The translations under genes were made by a program, and so were the position numbers. From NCBI RefSeq assembly GCF_003594875.1, contig NZ_QZEY01000010.1, positions 186,001 through 250,000 of the forward strand: a stretch of DNA of 64,000 nt, written 5' to 3'. The stretch's first letter is position 1. The number at the start of each line of letters is the position of its first letter. The notes below the pieces were generated by a model. The model did not search any database. It was not told where the DNA came from and saw only the letters and a list, made by a program, of their open reading frames with translations. This document shows, piece after piece, positions 47,575-55,974 of this stretch. This DNA is from Bailinhaonella thermotolerans (lineage in GTDB: Bacteria; Actinomycetota; Actinomycetes; Streptosporangiales; Streptosporangiaceae).

Positions 47575-48339
47575 ATGCGAATCGGGGAGCTGGCGGAGCT
47601 GGCCGGGGTCTCGACCCGGACCGTGCGGCACTACCACCATCTGGGGCTGCTGCCCGAGCCGGCGCGGCTGGCCAACGGCTACCGGGTGTACGGCCTGCGC
47701 GACGCGGTCGAGTTGGCGCGGATCCGGCGGCTCACCGAGCTGGGGCTCGGCCTGGACGAGGTCCGGGACGTGCTGGCCGACGACCGGGGGCGAGAGCTGC
47801 GCGAGGTGCTGGCCGAGCTGGACGCCGACCTGGCCAGGCAGGAGCGCGAGATAGCCGCCCGCCGGGCGCGCCTGGCCGCCCTGCTGGAACGCGAGACCCT
47901 GGACCCGGACGATCCGGTGTCGCCCGAGATGGCCGCGCTGCTCCGCGGCCTGACCGGGCCGCCCACGGGGCTGCTGGCCAAGGAGCGGGAGCTGCTGGCC
48001 ATGCTCGACACCGTCGCCGGGCCCGCCGCCGGCGCGGCGCTCGCCGCGATCGCCGGCCCGCTCGCGGCGGACCCGGAGCGGGCGGCCCTGGTCCAGGCCC
48101 TCTACACGGACCTGGACGCGCTCGCCGGCGCGGCGGCCGACGACCCCCGGGTGCCCGCCGTGGCCGCCCGCCTCGCCGACGTGATCCCCCCGGCCCTGGC
48201 CGCGGGCGCGCCCGCCCAGCCGGCCGACCACCCGTTCACACGGGCCCTGTTCGCCGAACTCGCCCCGGCCCAGGCCGAGGCCGTACGCCGGGCCATGCGG
48301 CTGCTGGCGGAGAGGAGCGCCGATGACCCCGCCACGTGA
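47575..48339 (+). CDS. MerR-family transcriptional regulator
   Basis: 254 residues. The winged helix is RIGELAELAGVSTRTVRHYHHLGLLPEPARLANGYRVYGLRDAVELARIRRLTELGLGL, followed by a coiled coil (REVLAELDADLARQEREIAARRARLAALLERE) for dimerisation. The ~130-residue C-terminal ligand domain is unfamiliar. The gene is leaderless, starting 6 nt after the -10 and 9 nt after its own operator, so autoregulation is nearly certain. It overlaps the next gene by 17 bp, which links the two functionally. Confidence 0.93.
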   Translation: MRIGELAELAGVSTRTVRHYHHLGLLPEPARLANGYRVYGLRDAVELARIRRLTELGLGLDEVRDVLADDRGRELREVLAELDADLARQEREIAARRARLAALLERETLDPDDPVSPEMAALLRGLTGPPTGLLAKERELLAMLDTVAGPAAGAALAAIAGPLAADPERAALVQALYTDLDALAGAAADDPRVPAVAARLADVIPPALAAGAPAQPADHPFTRALFAELAPAQAEAVRRAMRLLAERSADDPAT

Positions 48340-49027
48340 GGGCACGACCCGGCCCGCGGCCCCGCTCCCTGACCCGTCCGCCGCCGCCGACGCTCCCGGA
48401 GCCGCGAGGGCGGGGCTCGCGCGGCGGCTGGCGGTGGCGCACGCGCGGGGCGCGGTGAGCCTGGCGCTGTGGCCCCTGGGCCGGCGTCACGGAGTGGGCC
48501 CGGGCGACGCCGCTTTCGGGTACTCGCGCGGACAGTCCGGGATGACGCTGGCGCTGCTGGGCGCGGTCATCGCCGAGAGCGCCGCCCTGGCGTACCTGGT
48601 GCCCTGGGCCTGGCTCGACGCGGTCCTGCTCGTCCTGCACGTCTACACCGCCGCCGTGTTCCTGGCCGGGATCGCCGCCGGGATCACCCGGCCGCACGTG
48701 CTGACGGCGCGGGAACTGCGCGTCCGCCACGGCACGGCGCTGGACCTGCGCGTCCCGCTGCGCCTGGTGACGGGGGTCCGGACGGCGCGCCGCTTCGTGA
48801 ACGGCGGCGCGGTCGAGATCGCGGACGGCGTGCTGACCGTGTCCGCGGGCTCCCGGACCTCGCTCACGGTGGACCTGGCCGGGCCGCTCCCGGTGCCCGG
48901 CCGCGACGCCGCGGTGACCCGGATCCACCTGCACGCCGACGACCCGGCCGCCCTCGCCGCCGCCGTCACGGCCGCGCTCCGGGACGCGCCGGACCCGTCC
49001 GCGCCGGGACCGTCCGCGCGGCCCTGA
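48323..49027 (+). CDS. Membrane protein of unknown function coupled to the MerR gene
   Basis: 234 residues. A ~45-residue Pro/Ala leader, two adjacent membrane helices (MTLALLGAVIAESAALAYLVPWAWLDAVLLVLHVYTAAVFLAGIAAGI), then a ~100-residue cytoplasmic beta-rich domain (TARELRVRHGTALDLRVPLRLVTGVRTARRFVNGG...SLTVDLAGPLPV). This arrangement recalls small PH-like-domain membrane proteins. GGAGAGGAG lies 6 nt before ATG 48323. It is controlled together with MerR. No function can be named. Confidence 0.7.
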   Translation: MTPPREGTTRPAAPLPDPSAAADAPGAARAGLARRLAVAHARGAVSLALWPLGRRHGVGPGDAAFGYSRGQSGMTLALLGAVIAESAALAYLVPWAWLDAVLLVLHVYTAAVFLAGIAAGITRPHVLTARELRVRHGTALDLRVPLRLVTGVRTARRFVNGGAVEIADGVLTVSAGSRTSLTVDLAGPLPVPGRDAAVTRIHLHADDPAALAAAVTAALRDAPDPSAPGPSARP

Positions 49028-49115
49028 ATCGTGCCGCGCGGGGCTGAACCGCCCGTGACTCCGGGGCGGGCCCGCCGCATCCGCCCCGGTGCGGCGTCCG
49101 CCGGGCGCGTTCCGT

Positions 49116-49136
49116 GCCGGGGTTCCGCGCCCCGGC
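49116..49136. terminator. Hairpin at the end of the CGNR gene
   Basis: A 7-bp stem GCCGGGG/CCCCGGC (49116-49122 with 49130-49136) directly abuts the CGNR stop codon and serves two convergent genes. Confidence 0.5.
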
Positions 49137-49712
49137 TCAGGTGGCCTGGGCGCGGGCGCGGTGGGCGGCGGCCTTGACGCGGTTCTGGCAGGTGATACGG
49201 CAGTAGCGCCGGGTGGCGCTGCGGGTGGTGTCGGTGTAGACGCGGTCGCAGCCGGGCGCGGAGCAGAGGCCGAGGCGGTGCCGGCGGTCGCTGCCCAGGT
49301 AGGACGCCAGCGCCAGGGCGAGGGCCGAGGCCACGGCCTCGGGGTACCCCCCGTCACGGGCACGGTAGCGCAGGTGCCAGGGGGCGTCGCCCTCCTTCGA
49401 GAGGTACGGCCGGGGGGCCAGCTCCTCCAGGAGGTCGTTGAGCGCCTGGGCCGCCGCGTCCACGTCGTCCGCGCCGAGGTGGTCGTAGACGGCGCGCAGG
49501 CGGACGGCGTACGCGGCGAGCCGTACGGCCCCCGCCTCGTCCACCGGGGTGTGCCGCTTGTCGCCGAGGAGGAGGGCGGCGTTCACGGCGTCCGCCAGGG
49601 CCTGCCCCTCCGGCGGGACGTACGGCCGGGCGCGGCGCACGCCGGGGGTGGCGGCGTTGATGAGCGCGGCGGCGGCGGTCGCGGCTTCCTCTATGTGGCT
49701 GTTTGTATCCAT
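49137..49712 (-). CDS. CGNR zinc-finger regulator
   Basis: 191 residues. The N-terminal ~120 residues are an ABATE-like stress-sensing helical domain (ALINAATPGVRRARPYVPPEGQALADAVNAALLLGDKR). The C-terminal zinc finger is LCSAPGCDRVYTDTTRSATRRYCRITCQNRVKAAAHRAR: two Cys pairs and a CQNR variant of the CGNR motif. It is likely a DNA-binding repressor of the divergent MFS gene. ATG 49712 is chosen, with GTG 49736 as alternative. Confidence 0.92.
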   Translation of the reverse strand: MDTNSHIEEAATAAAALINAATPGVRRARPYVPPEGQALADAVNAALLLGDKRHTPVDEAGAVRLAAYAVRLRAVYDHLGADDVDAAAQALNDLLEELAPRPYLSKEGDAPWHLRYRARDGGYPEAVASALALALASYLGSDRRHRLGLCSAPGCDRVYTDTTRSATRRYCRITCQNRVKAAAHRARAQAT

Positions 49713-49747
49713 TTGACCGTTAACGGAGATCCTCACTAGGGTGCGTC

Positions 49748-49771
49748 ACTGTCAAAACTATCTTAGACAGT
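49748..49771. promoter_or_regulatory. Inverted repeat ACTGTC-N12-GACAGT between the CGNR and MFS genes
   Basis: Six-base arms at 49748-49753 and 49766-49771 in an A+T-richer stretch of the divergent promoter. Candidate CGNR operator. Confidence 0.55.
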
Positions 49772-49823
49772 TACGAGGGATGATGGGGACACCCGGCTGC
49801 GCACTCCACCCGCGAGAAGACTC

Positions 49824-51017
49824 ATGAAGGCCTGGCGCCGGACGTCCCCGGCGGGGCGCGCGCTGCTGGGCGCGGTGCTGTTCACCAGCTTGACCGGCTT
49901 CATGTTCATGCCACTGCTGGCGATCGAGCTGACCGCGCGGAACCTGACACCCGGCCTGGTCGGGCTGCTCGTGGGCCTCCTCGCGTTCTCCGGCCAGGCG
50001 TTCTCGCTGGCCGCCGGGCTGCTCGCGGACCGGTTCGGGACGCGGCCGGTCATGGCCGCCGGGTTCCTGCTGCGGATCATCGGCTACCCGATGCTCGCCT
50101 TCGGCGGCGCGGACCGGATCTCGCCGCTCGTCACCGGCGTCATCGCGGTCGGCGTCGGCGGGGCGCTGATGGGCCTGTCGATCAAGACGCTTCTCGTGTC
50201 CGAGGACGGGCCGAGCCCCCGTGACATGCTCGCCCTGCGCGCCACGTTCATCAACATCGGCGTCGTGGCGGGCCCCGCGCTGGGCGCGCTGGTCTACCCG
50301 CTGGGCTTCCCGTACATCCTGGCCGCCTGCGTCGCGTCGCATCTGGCCCTCGCCGTACGGCTGGCGCTGCTGCGCGCGGGCACGGTCGGGCCGCGGCCGG
50401 TCCCGCCGGGCACGGGCGCCGAGCCCGGCGCGGGGGCGGGCTCCGGGCGGGCCGCGCTGTGGGCGTGGACGCCGCTGTTCCTGCTCGGCGCGGCCTACGG
50501 GGCGCTCTACGGCCAGCTCAACATCGTGCTGCCGCTCAGCGCGGCGAAGCTGACCGGGAACGAGACGGCGATCTCCGTGGTGTTCATCGTCAACGGGGCG
50601 CTCGTGGTGATCTGCCAGTTCGCGCTGCTCAGCCGGGTCTTCCACCGGGCCGCCGCACGGACGCTGCTGACGGCCGACTTCCTGTCGTTCGCGCTGGCGT
50701 ACGCGGCGCTGCTGCCGCTGGCGGGCTGGTGGTCGCTGCTGGTCTTCGTCTTCCCGGTGACGCTGGCCGAGATGCTGATCGGCCCGAGCCTGGACGAGCA
50801 GGCGGTCCGGATGGGCACGCTCCGCCGCACCGGGCTGGCCCTGGGCGCGATGAGCGCGTCGAACGCCCTGGGCGGCCTGATCGGCTCCACGGCCGGCGGG
50901 TACCTGATCCAGGTCCTGGGCGTCGGGGTGGGCCTCTACCTGGTGATCATCGTGACGTCGGCGGTGTCGGCGGGCGGCGCGCTGTTCCTGCCCAAGGGTG
51001 CCCGGCAGCCCGTCTGA
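49824..51017 (+). CDS. MFS transporter (probable exporter)
   Basis: 397 residues with twelve membrane helices. The loop 2-3 motif is GLLADRFGTRPVMAAG, the MFS signature. Helix 1 is LLGAVLFTSLTGFMFMPLLAIEL, and a central loop (TVGPRPVPPGTGAEPGAGAGSG) joins the two halves. MDR-type efflux is likely because of the divergent CGNR regulator with a dyad between; no substrate can be named. Confidence 0.9.
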   Translation: MKAWRRTSPAGRALLGAVLFTSLTGFMFMPLLAIELTARNLTPGLVGLLVGLLAFSGQAFSLAAGLLADRFGTRPVMAAGFLLRIIGYPMLAFGGADRISPLVTGVIAVGVGGALMGLSIKTLLVSEDGPSPRDMLALRATFINIGVVAGPALGALVYPLGFPYILAACVASHLALAVRLALLRAGTVGPRPVPPGTGAEPGAGAGSGRAALWAWTPLFLLGAAYGALYGQLNIVLPLSAAKLTGNETAISVVFIVNGALVVICQFALLSRVFHRAAARTLLTADFLSFALAYAALLPLAGWWSLLVFVFPVTLAEMLIGPSLDEQAVRMGTLRRTGLALGAMSASNALGGLIGSTAGGYLIQVLGVGVGLYLVIIVTSAVSAGGALFLPKGARQPV

Positions 51018-51132
51018 CCTGGGGATTTCCGGGGAGTTTCGTTGCCGGGCCCTTACCCTTCCGCGCGATGTCAGAGGGCTAGACTGCGCTGCGTAATCGA
51101 CCACTGGCAGTTCGTAGCGAAAGGGGGAGGGC

Positions 51133-51528
51133 GTGCCGTCAACCAAGTCACGCCTGATCGCACTGGCGGCTCTCGCGAGCGCCGTCACCGTGCCCACCGC
51201 GGGCGCCGCCGCGGCGGCCGACGCCCCACCGGCGGCGGACGCCCCGCACGCCCAGGTGGCCGGGGTCATCCACGCCAACGGCGCGATCAAGTACGCCAAG
51301 AACATCGTCTCGGTGTCCCGCCCGGCCGTCGGCGTCTACTGCGTCCACACGAACATGGACGTCACCCGCACGGTGCCGTCCGCCACCCCGTGGTACACCG
51401 GCCGCATCGTCTCCGCCAGCGTCGACCCCAGCGCGCAGTGCGGCAACCGCACCGACACCGTCCGGGTCGTGGTCACCGACTCCGCCGGCCGCCGCGAGAA
51501 CAGCGCCTTCAGCCTGATCCTGCCCTGA
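51133..51528 (+). CDS. Small secreted protein of unknown function
   Basis: 131 residues. A signal peptide (RLIALAALASAVTVPTAGAAAAA) is followed by a ~95-residue domain. YCVHTNMDVTRTVPSATPWYTGRIVSASVDPSAQCG contains the only two cysteines, likely a disulfide, and a beta-rich C-terminus (TVRVVVTDSAGRRENSAFSLIL). It is exported and may act in the cell envelope or outside. GGGGGAGGGC precedes GTG 51133. I do not recognise the family. Confidence 0.75.
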   Translation: MPSTKSRLIALAALASAVTVPTAGAAAAADAPPAADAPHAQVAGVIHANGAIKYAKNIVSVSRPAVGVYCVHTNMDVTRTVPSATPWYTGRIVSASVDPSAQCGNRTDTVRVVVTDSAGRRENSAFSLILP

Positions 51529-51548
51529 CGGGCAGCCGCCCGCACCAC

Positions 51549-51575
51549 GGGCCCCGGTCCCCGCGACCGGGGCCC
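51549..51575. terminator. Terminator hairpin after the secreted protein gene
   Basis: A perfect 11-bp stem GGGCCCCGGTC/GACCGGGGCCC (51549-51559 with 51565-51575), a 5-nt loop, then a pyrimidine run. Confidence 0.8.
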
Positions 51576-51708
51576 TTCCCTTCCCCGCGCCTCCCGCCTC
51601 CCGCCTCCCTTCCTCCCGCCTCCCTTCCCGCGCCTTCCCCTTCCCGCGCCTTCCCCTTCCCGCGTCTCCCCTTCCCGCGCCTCCCCTTCCCGCGCCTCCC
51701 GCCCGCGC
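51576..51708. repeat. Polypyrimidine minisatellite (CTTCCCCTTCCCGCGC-like units)
   Basis: About 130 bp, nearly all C and T with interspersed GCGC, built of 15-16 bp units that decay at both ends. It lies between a terminator and the SARP promoter, in non-coding DNA. Confidence 0.85.
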
Positions 51709-51794
51709 CGTACGGCCGCCGCCCGGCTGAGGCCGTACCGCCAGGTCATGGCGAGCGCGCGGGCACGCGGACGACCAGGGGGAATGGGGGTGGA

Positions 51795-51800
51795 TAGGGT
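51795..51800 (+). promoter_or_regulatory. -10 TAGGGT of the SARP gene (leaderless)
   Basis: TAGGGT ends 6 nt before ATG 51807. There is no Shine-Dalgarno, which is why this start is used. Confidence 0.5.
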
Positions 51801-51806
51801 GCTTTC

Positions 51807-54800
51807 ATGCGCTTCGGGGTGCTCGGCCCTCTCATGGTGTGGGGGGAAGGCGGGGAGGCGGTCCGGGTGCCGGAGGCGAAGGTGCGCCTGCTGCTCGGGG
51901 CGCTCCTCGTGGCGCGGGGGCGGCCCGTCTCCGCGGAGACGCTGATCGACGACCTGTGGGGCGGCTCGCCGCCGGGGAGCGCGGCGAACACGCTCCAGGG
52001 CAAGGTGTCGCTGCTGCGCAAGGCGCTGGGGAGCGCCGGCGGCGTGGAACGGCAGGCGGCCGGGTACTCCCTGCGCGTCGCCGAGGACGAGGTGGACGCC
52101 TGGCGGTTCGAGGCGCTGCTCGCCCGGGCCCGCGCGAGCGCCGACCCGGAGGAGCGGGAGCGGCTGCTGACGGAGGCGCTCTCGCTGTGGCGGGGCGCGG
52201 CGCTCGCCGACTTCGCCGAGCACGAGTTCGCCCGGCCGCACATCGCGCGGCTTGAGGAGCTGCGGCTCGTCGCGGTGGAGGAGCGCGCCGCCGTACGGCT
52301 GGCGCGGGGCGAGCACGACGTGCTGGCGGCGGAGCTGGCGCCGCTGGCCGAGGCGTACCCGCTGCGGGAGCGGCTGCGGGCCGTGCAGATCGAGGCGCTC
52401 TACCGGTCCGGGCGGCAGGGGGAGGCGCTGGCGGCCTACCACGAGCTGCGGACCCGCCTGGCGGACGAACTCGGCGTGGACCCCTCGCCGGAGCTGGCGG
52501 CGCTGCACGCGGCGATGGTGCGGCAGGACCCGGCCCTGGGCGGCGCGCGGAGCAACCTGCCCGTCCCCCTGACCCCGCTGGTCGGCCGCGAGGAGGCCGT
52601 CGCCGCGGTACGGCGGGCGCTGGGCGCGGGCCGCCTCGTCACGCTCACCGGGACAGGCGGCGTCGGGAAGACGCGGCTCGCCGTGGAGACCGCCGCCGGG
52701 CTGGCCCCGGCGTACCCCGACGGGGTGTGGCTCGTCGAGCTGGCCGGCATCCGCGACGGGGACGCCGTGATCTCCCCGGCCGAGGCCCTGGTCGCGGTGC
52801 TCGGGCTGCGCGAGGGCGTGGACCGGATCGCCGAGGCGCTGCGCGGGCGGCGCACGCTGGTCGTCTTCGACAACTGCGAGCACGTGATCGAGCAGGTGGC
52901 GGAGCTGGCCGGTCGGCTGCTAGGGGCCGTTCCCGGCCTGTCGGTGCTGGCCACGAGCCAGGAGCCGCTGGGCGTCGCGGGCGAGACGGTGTACCCCGTG
53001 CCGCCGCTGGAGCCGGAGCACGCCGCGCGGCTGTTCGAGGAGCGGGCCGCGGCCTCGTCGCCGGGGGTCTCCTTCGGCGACGACGAGCGCGCGGCCGTCG
53101 CGGAGATCTGCCGGCGGCTCGACGGGATCCCGCTGGCGCTGGAGCTGGCCGCGACCCGGGTCCGGGTGCTGGGCGTGCGCGAGCTGGCCGCGCGGCTGGA
53201 CGACAGGTTCGCGCTGCTCGCGGGCGGCGCGCGGGGCGTCCCCGCGCGGCAGCGCACCCTCAGGGCGATGATCGACTGGAGCTGGGAACTGCTCACCGAG
53301 CCCGAGCGCGTCGTCCTGCGCCGCCTCGCCGTGCACGCCGACGGGTGCTCCCTCGCGGCGGCCGAGGCCGTCTGCGCGGGCGGCGGGCTGCACCCCGGCC
53401 AGGTGCTCGACCTGCTCGCGCGGCTGGTGGACCGCTCGCTGGTCGTCGTCGGCCCCGGCCCCCGCTACCGCCTGCTGGAGTCGGTGGCCGCGTACTGCGC
53501 CGTACGGCTGCGCGAGGCCGGCGAGGACGCCGAGGTGCGGGAGCGGCACGCCGAGTACTACACGGACCTGGCCGAGCGCGCCGGGGAACGGCTGCGCGGG
53601 CACGACCAGCGGGAGTGGCTGGAACGCCTCGACCTGGAGACGCCCAACCTGCGCTCCGCGCTGGAGACCGCCGTCCGCGCCCGCCCCGACCTGGCGGTGC
53701 GGCTCTCCCGCGCGCTGCTCTGGTACCAGTTCCTGCGCGGCCGCCTGGAGGAGGCCCGCCGTACCCTGCGCGCGGTGCTCGCCCTCGGGGAGGGCATCGG
53801 TCCGGCGTTCGCCGAGGCGGGGGCGTGGCTGGCGGGGATCACGCTGCTGCAGAGCGAGGACCCCGACCCGGCGGGGCGGAGCCGGGCCGGGCTCGGGCCG
53901 TACGAACGGGCCGGGGACCCGGCCGGAGTGGCGCGGGCGCGGTGGTTCCACGGGTACGCCCTCTACCTCGCCGGGGAGCTGAGCGTGGGCGAGGAGCTGG
54001 CCGGGGCCGCCCTGGCGGAGTTCCGGGCGGGGGGCGACGCCTGGGGCGAGGCGGCCGCCCTGGCCGTACGCGCGCACCAGGCGCTGAGCCGGGGGGACCT
54101 TTCGGCGGCGCGGGTGGACGCGGAGGCCGCCGCGGCCGCGTTCGCCGCGCTGGGGGACCGGTGGGGCCAGACGTTCTGCGTGTCCCCGCGCGCGGCGCTG
54201 GCCGAGATCGACGGCGACTACGACCTGGCCGAACGCCTCCTCCGGGAGGGACTGCGCTCGGCGGAGGAACTCGGCCTGCGGATCGACGTGTCGTACCGGC
54301 TCTCCGGGCTGGGCCGCATCGCCCTGCTCCGGGGCGACCACGAGGGGGCCCGCCGCCTGCACGAACGCGCCCTGCGCCTCGCGACGGAGCAGTCGCACCG
54401 GGCCGCCCAGGTCTTCGCCGAGATCGGCCTGGCCCTCGGGGCCCGCCGCGCGGGCGACCTGGACGCCGCCGAACGCCACCTCCGGGCGCTGCAGGAGTGG
54501 TACGGCCGGGTGGACGTCCAGCCGGGGAACACGCTGATCCTGGCCGAGCTGGGGTTCGTGGCCGAGCTCCGGGGCGACCCCGAGCGCGCCCTGTCCCTCC
54601 ACCTGGCGGCCTTCTCCATCGCACGGGACGTCCTGGGCGACCCGCGCGCCATGGCCCTGGCCCTTGAGGGGTCGGCCGCCGCCCTGGCCGGGACCCGGGC
54701 CGAGCTGGCCGCCACCCTCCTCGGCGCGGCCTGCGCGGCCCGGGCCCGCGCCGGCCACCCCCTCCCCCCGGCCGAGCGCGCCGACGTGGACCGCGCGACC

Positions 54801-54896
54801 GCCCTGGCGACCGAGCGCCTGGGCGAGCCCGGCTTCGCCGCCGCCTTCGCCCGCGGGACCGCCCTCGGCCTCGACGAGGCCCGCGCCCTCCTCTGA
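51807..54896 (+). CDS. SARP/AfsR-type regulator (BTAD, NB-ARC ATPase, TPR)
   Basis: 1029 residues. Residues 1-90 are an OmpR-like DNA-binding domain (MRFGVLGPLMVWGEGGEAVRV, PVSAETLIDDLWGG, LQGKVSLLRKAL). Residues ~95-245 are the BTAD domain (VDAWRFEALLARARASAD; GRQGEALAAYHELRTRLADELGVDPSPEL). An NB-ARC-type NTPase follows (LTPLVGREE; P-loop TGTGGVGKTRLA; LVVFDNCEHVIEQVAEL; LDGIPLALELAATRV). The last ~400 residues are helical repeats. Such large SARPs integrate signals to switch on secondary metabolism or development. No target cluster is adjacent; the nearest is the iron operon downstream. Confidence 0.93.
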   Translation: MRFGVLGPLMVWGEGGEAVRVPEAKVRLLLGALLVARGRPVSAETLIDDLWGGSPPGSAANTLQGKVSLLRKALGSAGGVERQAAGYSLRVAEDEVDAWRFEALLARARASADPEERERLLTEALSLWRGAALADFAEHEFARPHIARLEELRLVAVEERAAVRLARGEHDVLAAELAPLAEAYPLRERLRAVQIEALYRSGRQGEALAAYHELRTRLADELGVDPSPELAALHAAMVRQDPALGGARSNLPVPLTPLVGREEAVAAVRRALGAGRLVTLTGTGGVGKTRLAVETAAGLAPAYPDGVWLVELAGIRDGDAVISPAEALVAVLGLREGVDRIAEALRGRRTLVVFDNCEHVIEQVAELAGRLLGAVPGLSVLATSQEPLGVAGETVYPVPPLEPEHAARLFEERAAASSPGVSFGDDERAAVAEICRRLDGIPLALELAATRVRVLGVRELAARLDDRFALLAGGARGVPARQRTLRAMIDWSWELLTEPERVVLRRLAVHADGCSLAAAEAVCAGGGLHPGQVLDLLARLVDRSLVVVGPGPRYRLLESVAAYCAVRLREAGEDAEVRERHAEYYTDLAERAGERLRGHDQREWLERLDLETPNLRSALETAVRARPDLAVRLSRALLWYQFLRGRLEEARRTLRAVLALGEGIGPAFAEAGAWLAGITLLQSEDPDPAGRSRAGLGPYERAGDPAGVARARWFHGYALYLAGELSVGEELAGAALAEFRAGGDAWGEAAALAVRAHQALSRGDLSAARVDAEAAAAAFAALGDRWGQTFCVSPRAALAEIDGDYDLAERLLREGLRSAEELGLRIDVSYRLSGLGRIALLRGDHEGARRLHERALRLATEQSHRAAQVFAEIGLALGARRAGDLDAAERHLRALQEWYGRVDVQPGNTLILAELGFVAELRGDPERALSLHLAAFSIARDVLGDPRAMALALEGSAAALAGTRAELAATLLGAACAARARAGHPLPPAERADVDRATALATERLGEPGFAAAFARGTALGLDEARALL

Positions 54897-55100
54897 CCAT
54901 CCCCGGGATCGCGCCCGCCTGCGCCGTGCGCGCCGTCCGGCAGGGGGCGCGGCACGGCCCCGGGCGGGCCGGTGGGGCAGGGGATTCCGGCGGGACTCGG
55001 GACGCCCGGTGGGTTGATCGCGCGTGATCCGGGGACGGGAGAGCTGAGTCATTTGCGGAGAGTGGGGTGGTTCACACTCTCCCGGGGCTTTTGAATTTGG

Positions 55101-55119
55101 AAAGGTTAGCCTAACCTAA
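55101..55119. promoter_or_regulatory. Iron box (IdeR/DmdR-type): AGGTTAG-C-CTAACCT
   Basis: A perfect 7-1-7 palindrome (55103-55117) closely matching the actinobacterial iron box TTAGGTTAGGCTAACCTAA. It overlaps a promoter (TTGAAT at 55091-55096, CCTAAT at 55115-55120) just upstream of the operon start, so iron-loaded IdeR/DmdR should repress it. Confidence 0.92.
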
Positions 55120-55125
55120 TGGCTT

Positions 55126-55959
55126 GTGACCGAGATGATCGTCCAGCGTGACGTCGCCCTGCGCGGAGACAAGCTGTGCCTCAGCTACCACGGCAGCACC
55201 GTCGTGGAAGACGGCTGTATCGCCCTGCGCCCGGGGCGGGTCACCGCGCTGGTGGGCCCCAACGGCAGTGGCAAGTCCACCCTGCTGCGGGCGCTGGCGC
55301 GGCTGCACCGGGCCGACCGCGGCTCCGTGTCGCTCGACGACACGACCTCGGCCGCGGCGCTCTCGCCGCGTGAGTTCGCGCGCCGGGTGACCCTGCTGGC
55401 GCAGAGCCGGCCCACCCCGGCCGGGGTCAAGGTCCGCGACGTCGTCGGGTACGGCAGGCACCCGCACCGGGGACGGTGGCGGGGCGGCGACCCGGACGGC
55501 CCGGCCGCGATCATCCGCGCGATGGACGTGACGGGAGTCGCGTCCATGGCCGAGCGGGCGGTGGACGAGCTGTCCGGCGGCGAGCTCCAGCGGGTCTGGC
55601 TGGCGAGCTGCCTGGCGCAGGACACCGGCGTGCTGCTGCTGGACGAGCCCACCAACCACCTGGACCTGCGGTACCAGGTGGAGCTGCTGGACCTGGTCCG
55701 CGACCTGGCCGAGGAGCACCGGGTGGCCGTCGGGGTCGTCCTGCACGACCTGAACCAGGCCGCCGGGGTCGCCGACCACGTCGTGCTGCTCTGCAACGGG
55801 CGCGTCCTCGCCGACGGCACCCCCGAGGAGGTGCTCACCGAGGAGCGGCTCTCCCTGGCGTACGGCATCCGCATCGAGGTCACGCACGACCCCCGGACGG
55901 GGACGGTGCACACCCGTCCCGTCGGGCGGCACTCCGCCCGCGTCCACGTATCAATCTGA
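55126..55959 (+). CDS. Iron-siderophore ABC transporter ATP-binding protein (FecE/FepC-like)
   Basis: 277 residues. Walker A GPNGSGKSTLL, the FepC-type LLAQSRPTPAGVKVRDVVGYGRHPHRG, signature LSGGELQRVWLASCLAQDT, Walker B LLLDEPTNHLD and switch VLHDLNQAAGVADHV are all there. GTG 55126 lies 6 nt after the -10 and is the likely leaderless start; ATG 55135 is possible. It is first in an iron-regulated operon and drives uptake through the double-length permease. Confidence 0.93.
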   Translation: MTEMIVQRDVALRGDKLCLSYHGSTVVEDGCIALRPGRVTALVGPNGSGKSTLLRALARLHRADRGSVSLDDTTSAAALSPREFARRVTLLAQSRPTPAGVKVRDVVGYGRHPHRGRWRGGDPDGPAAIIRAMDVTGVASMAERAVDELSGGELQRVWLASCLAQDTGVLLLDEPTNHLDLRYQVELLDLVRDLAEEHRVAVGVVLHDLNQAAGVADHVVLLCNGRVLADGTPEEVLTEERLSLAYGIRIEVTHDPRTGTVHTRPVGRHSARVHVSI

Positions 55960-55974
55960 CAGGAAACAGAACCG

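Noticed and set aside
45028-51017. The exporter modules as part of an antibiotic biosynthetic cluster
   Set aside because: No biosynthetic enzymes are adjacent; each transporter has its own local regulator.
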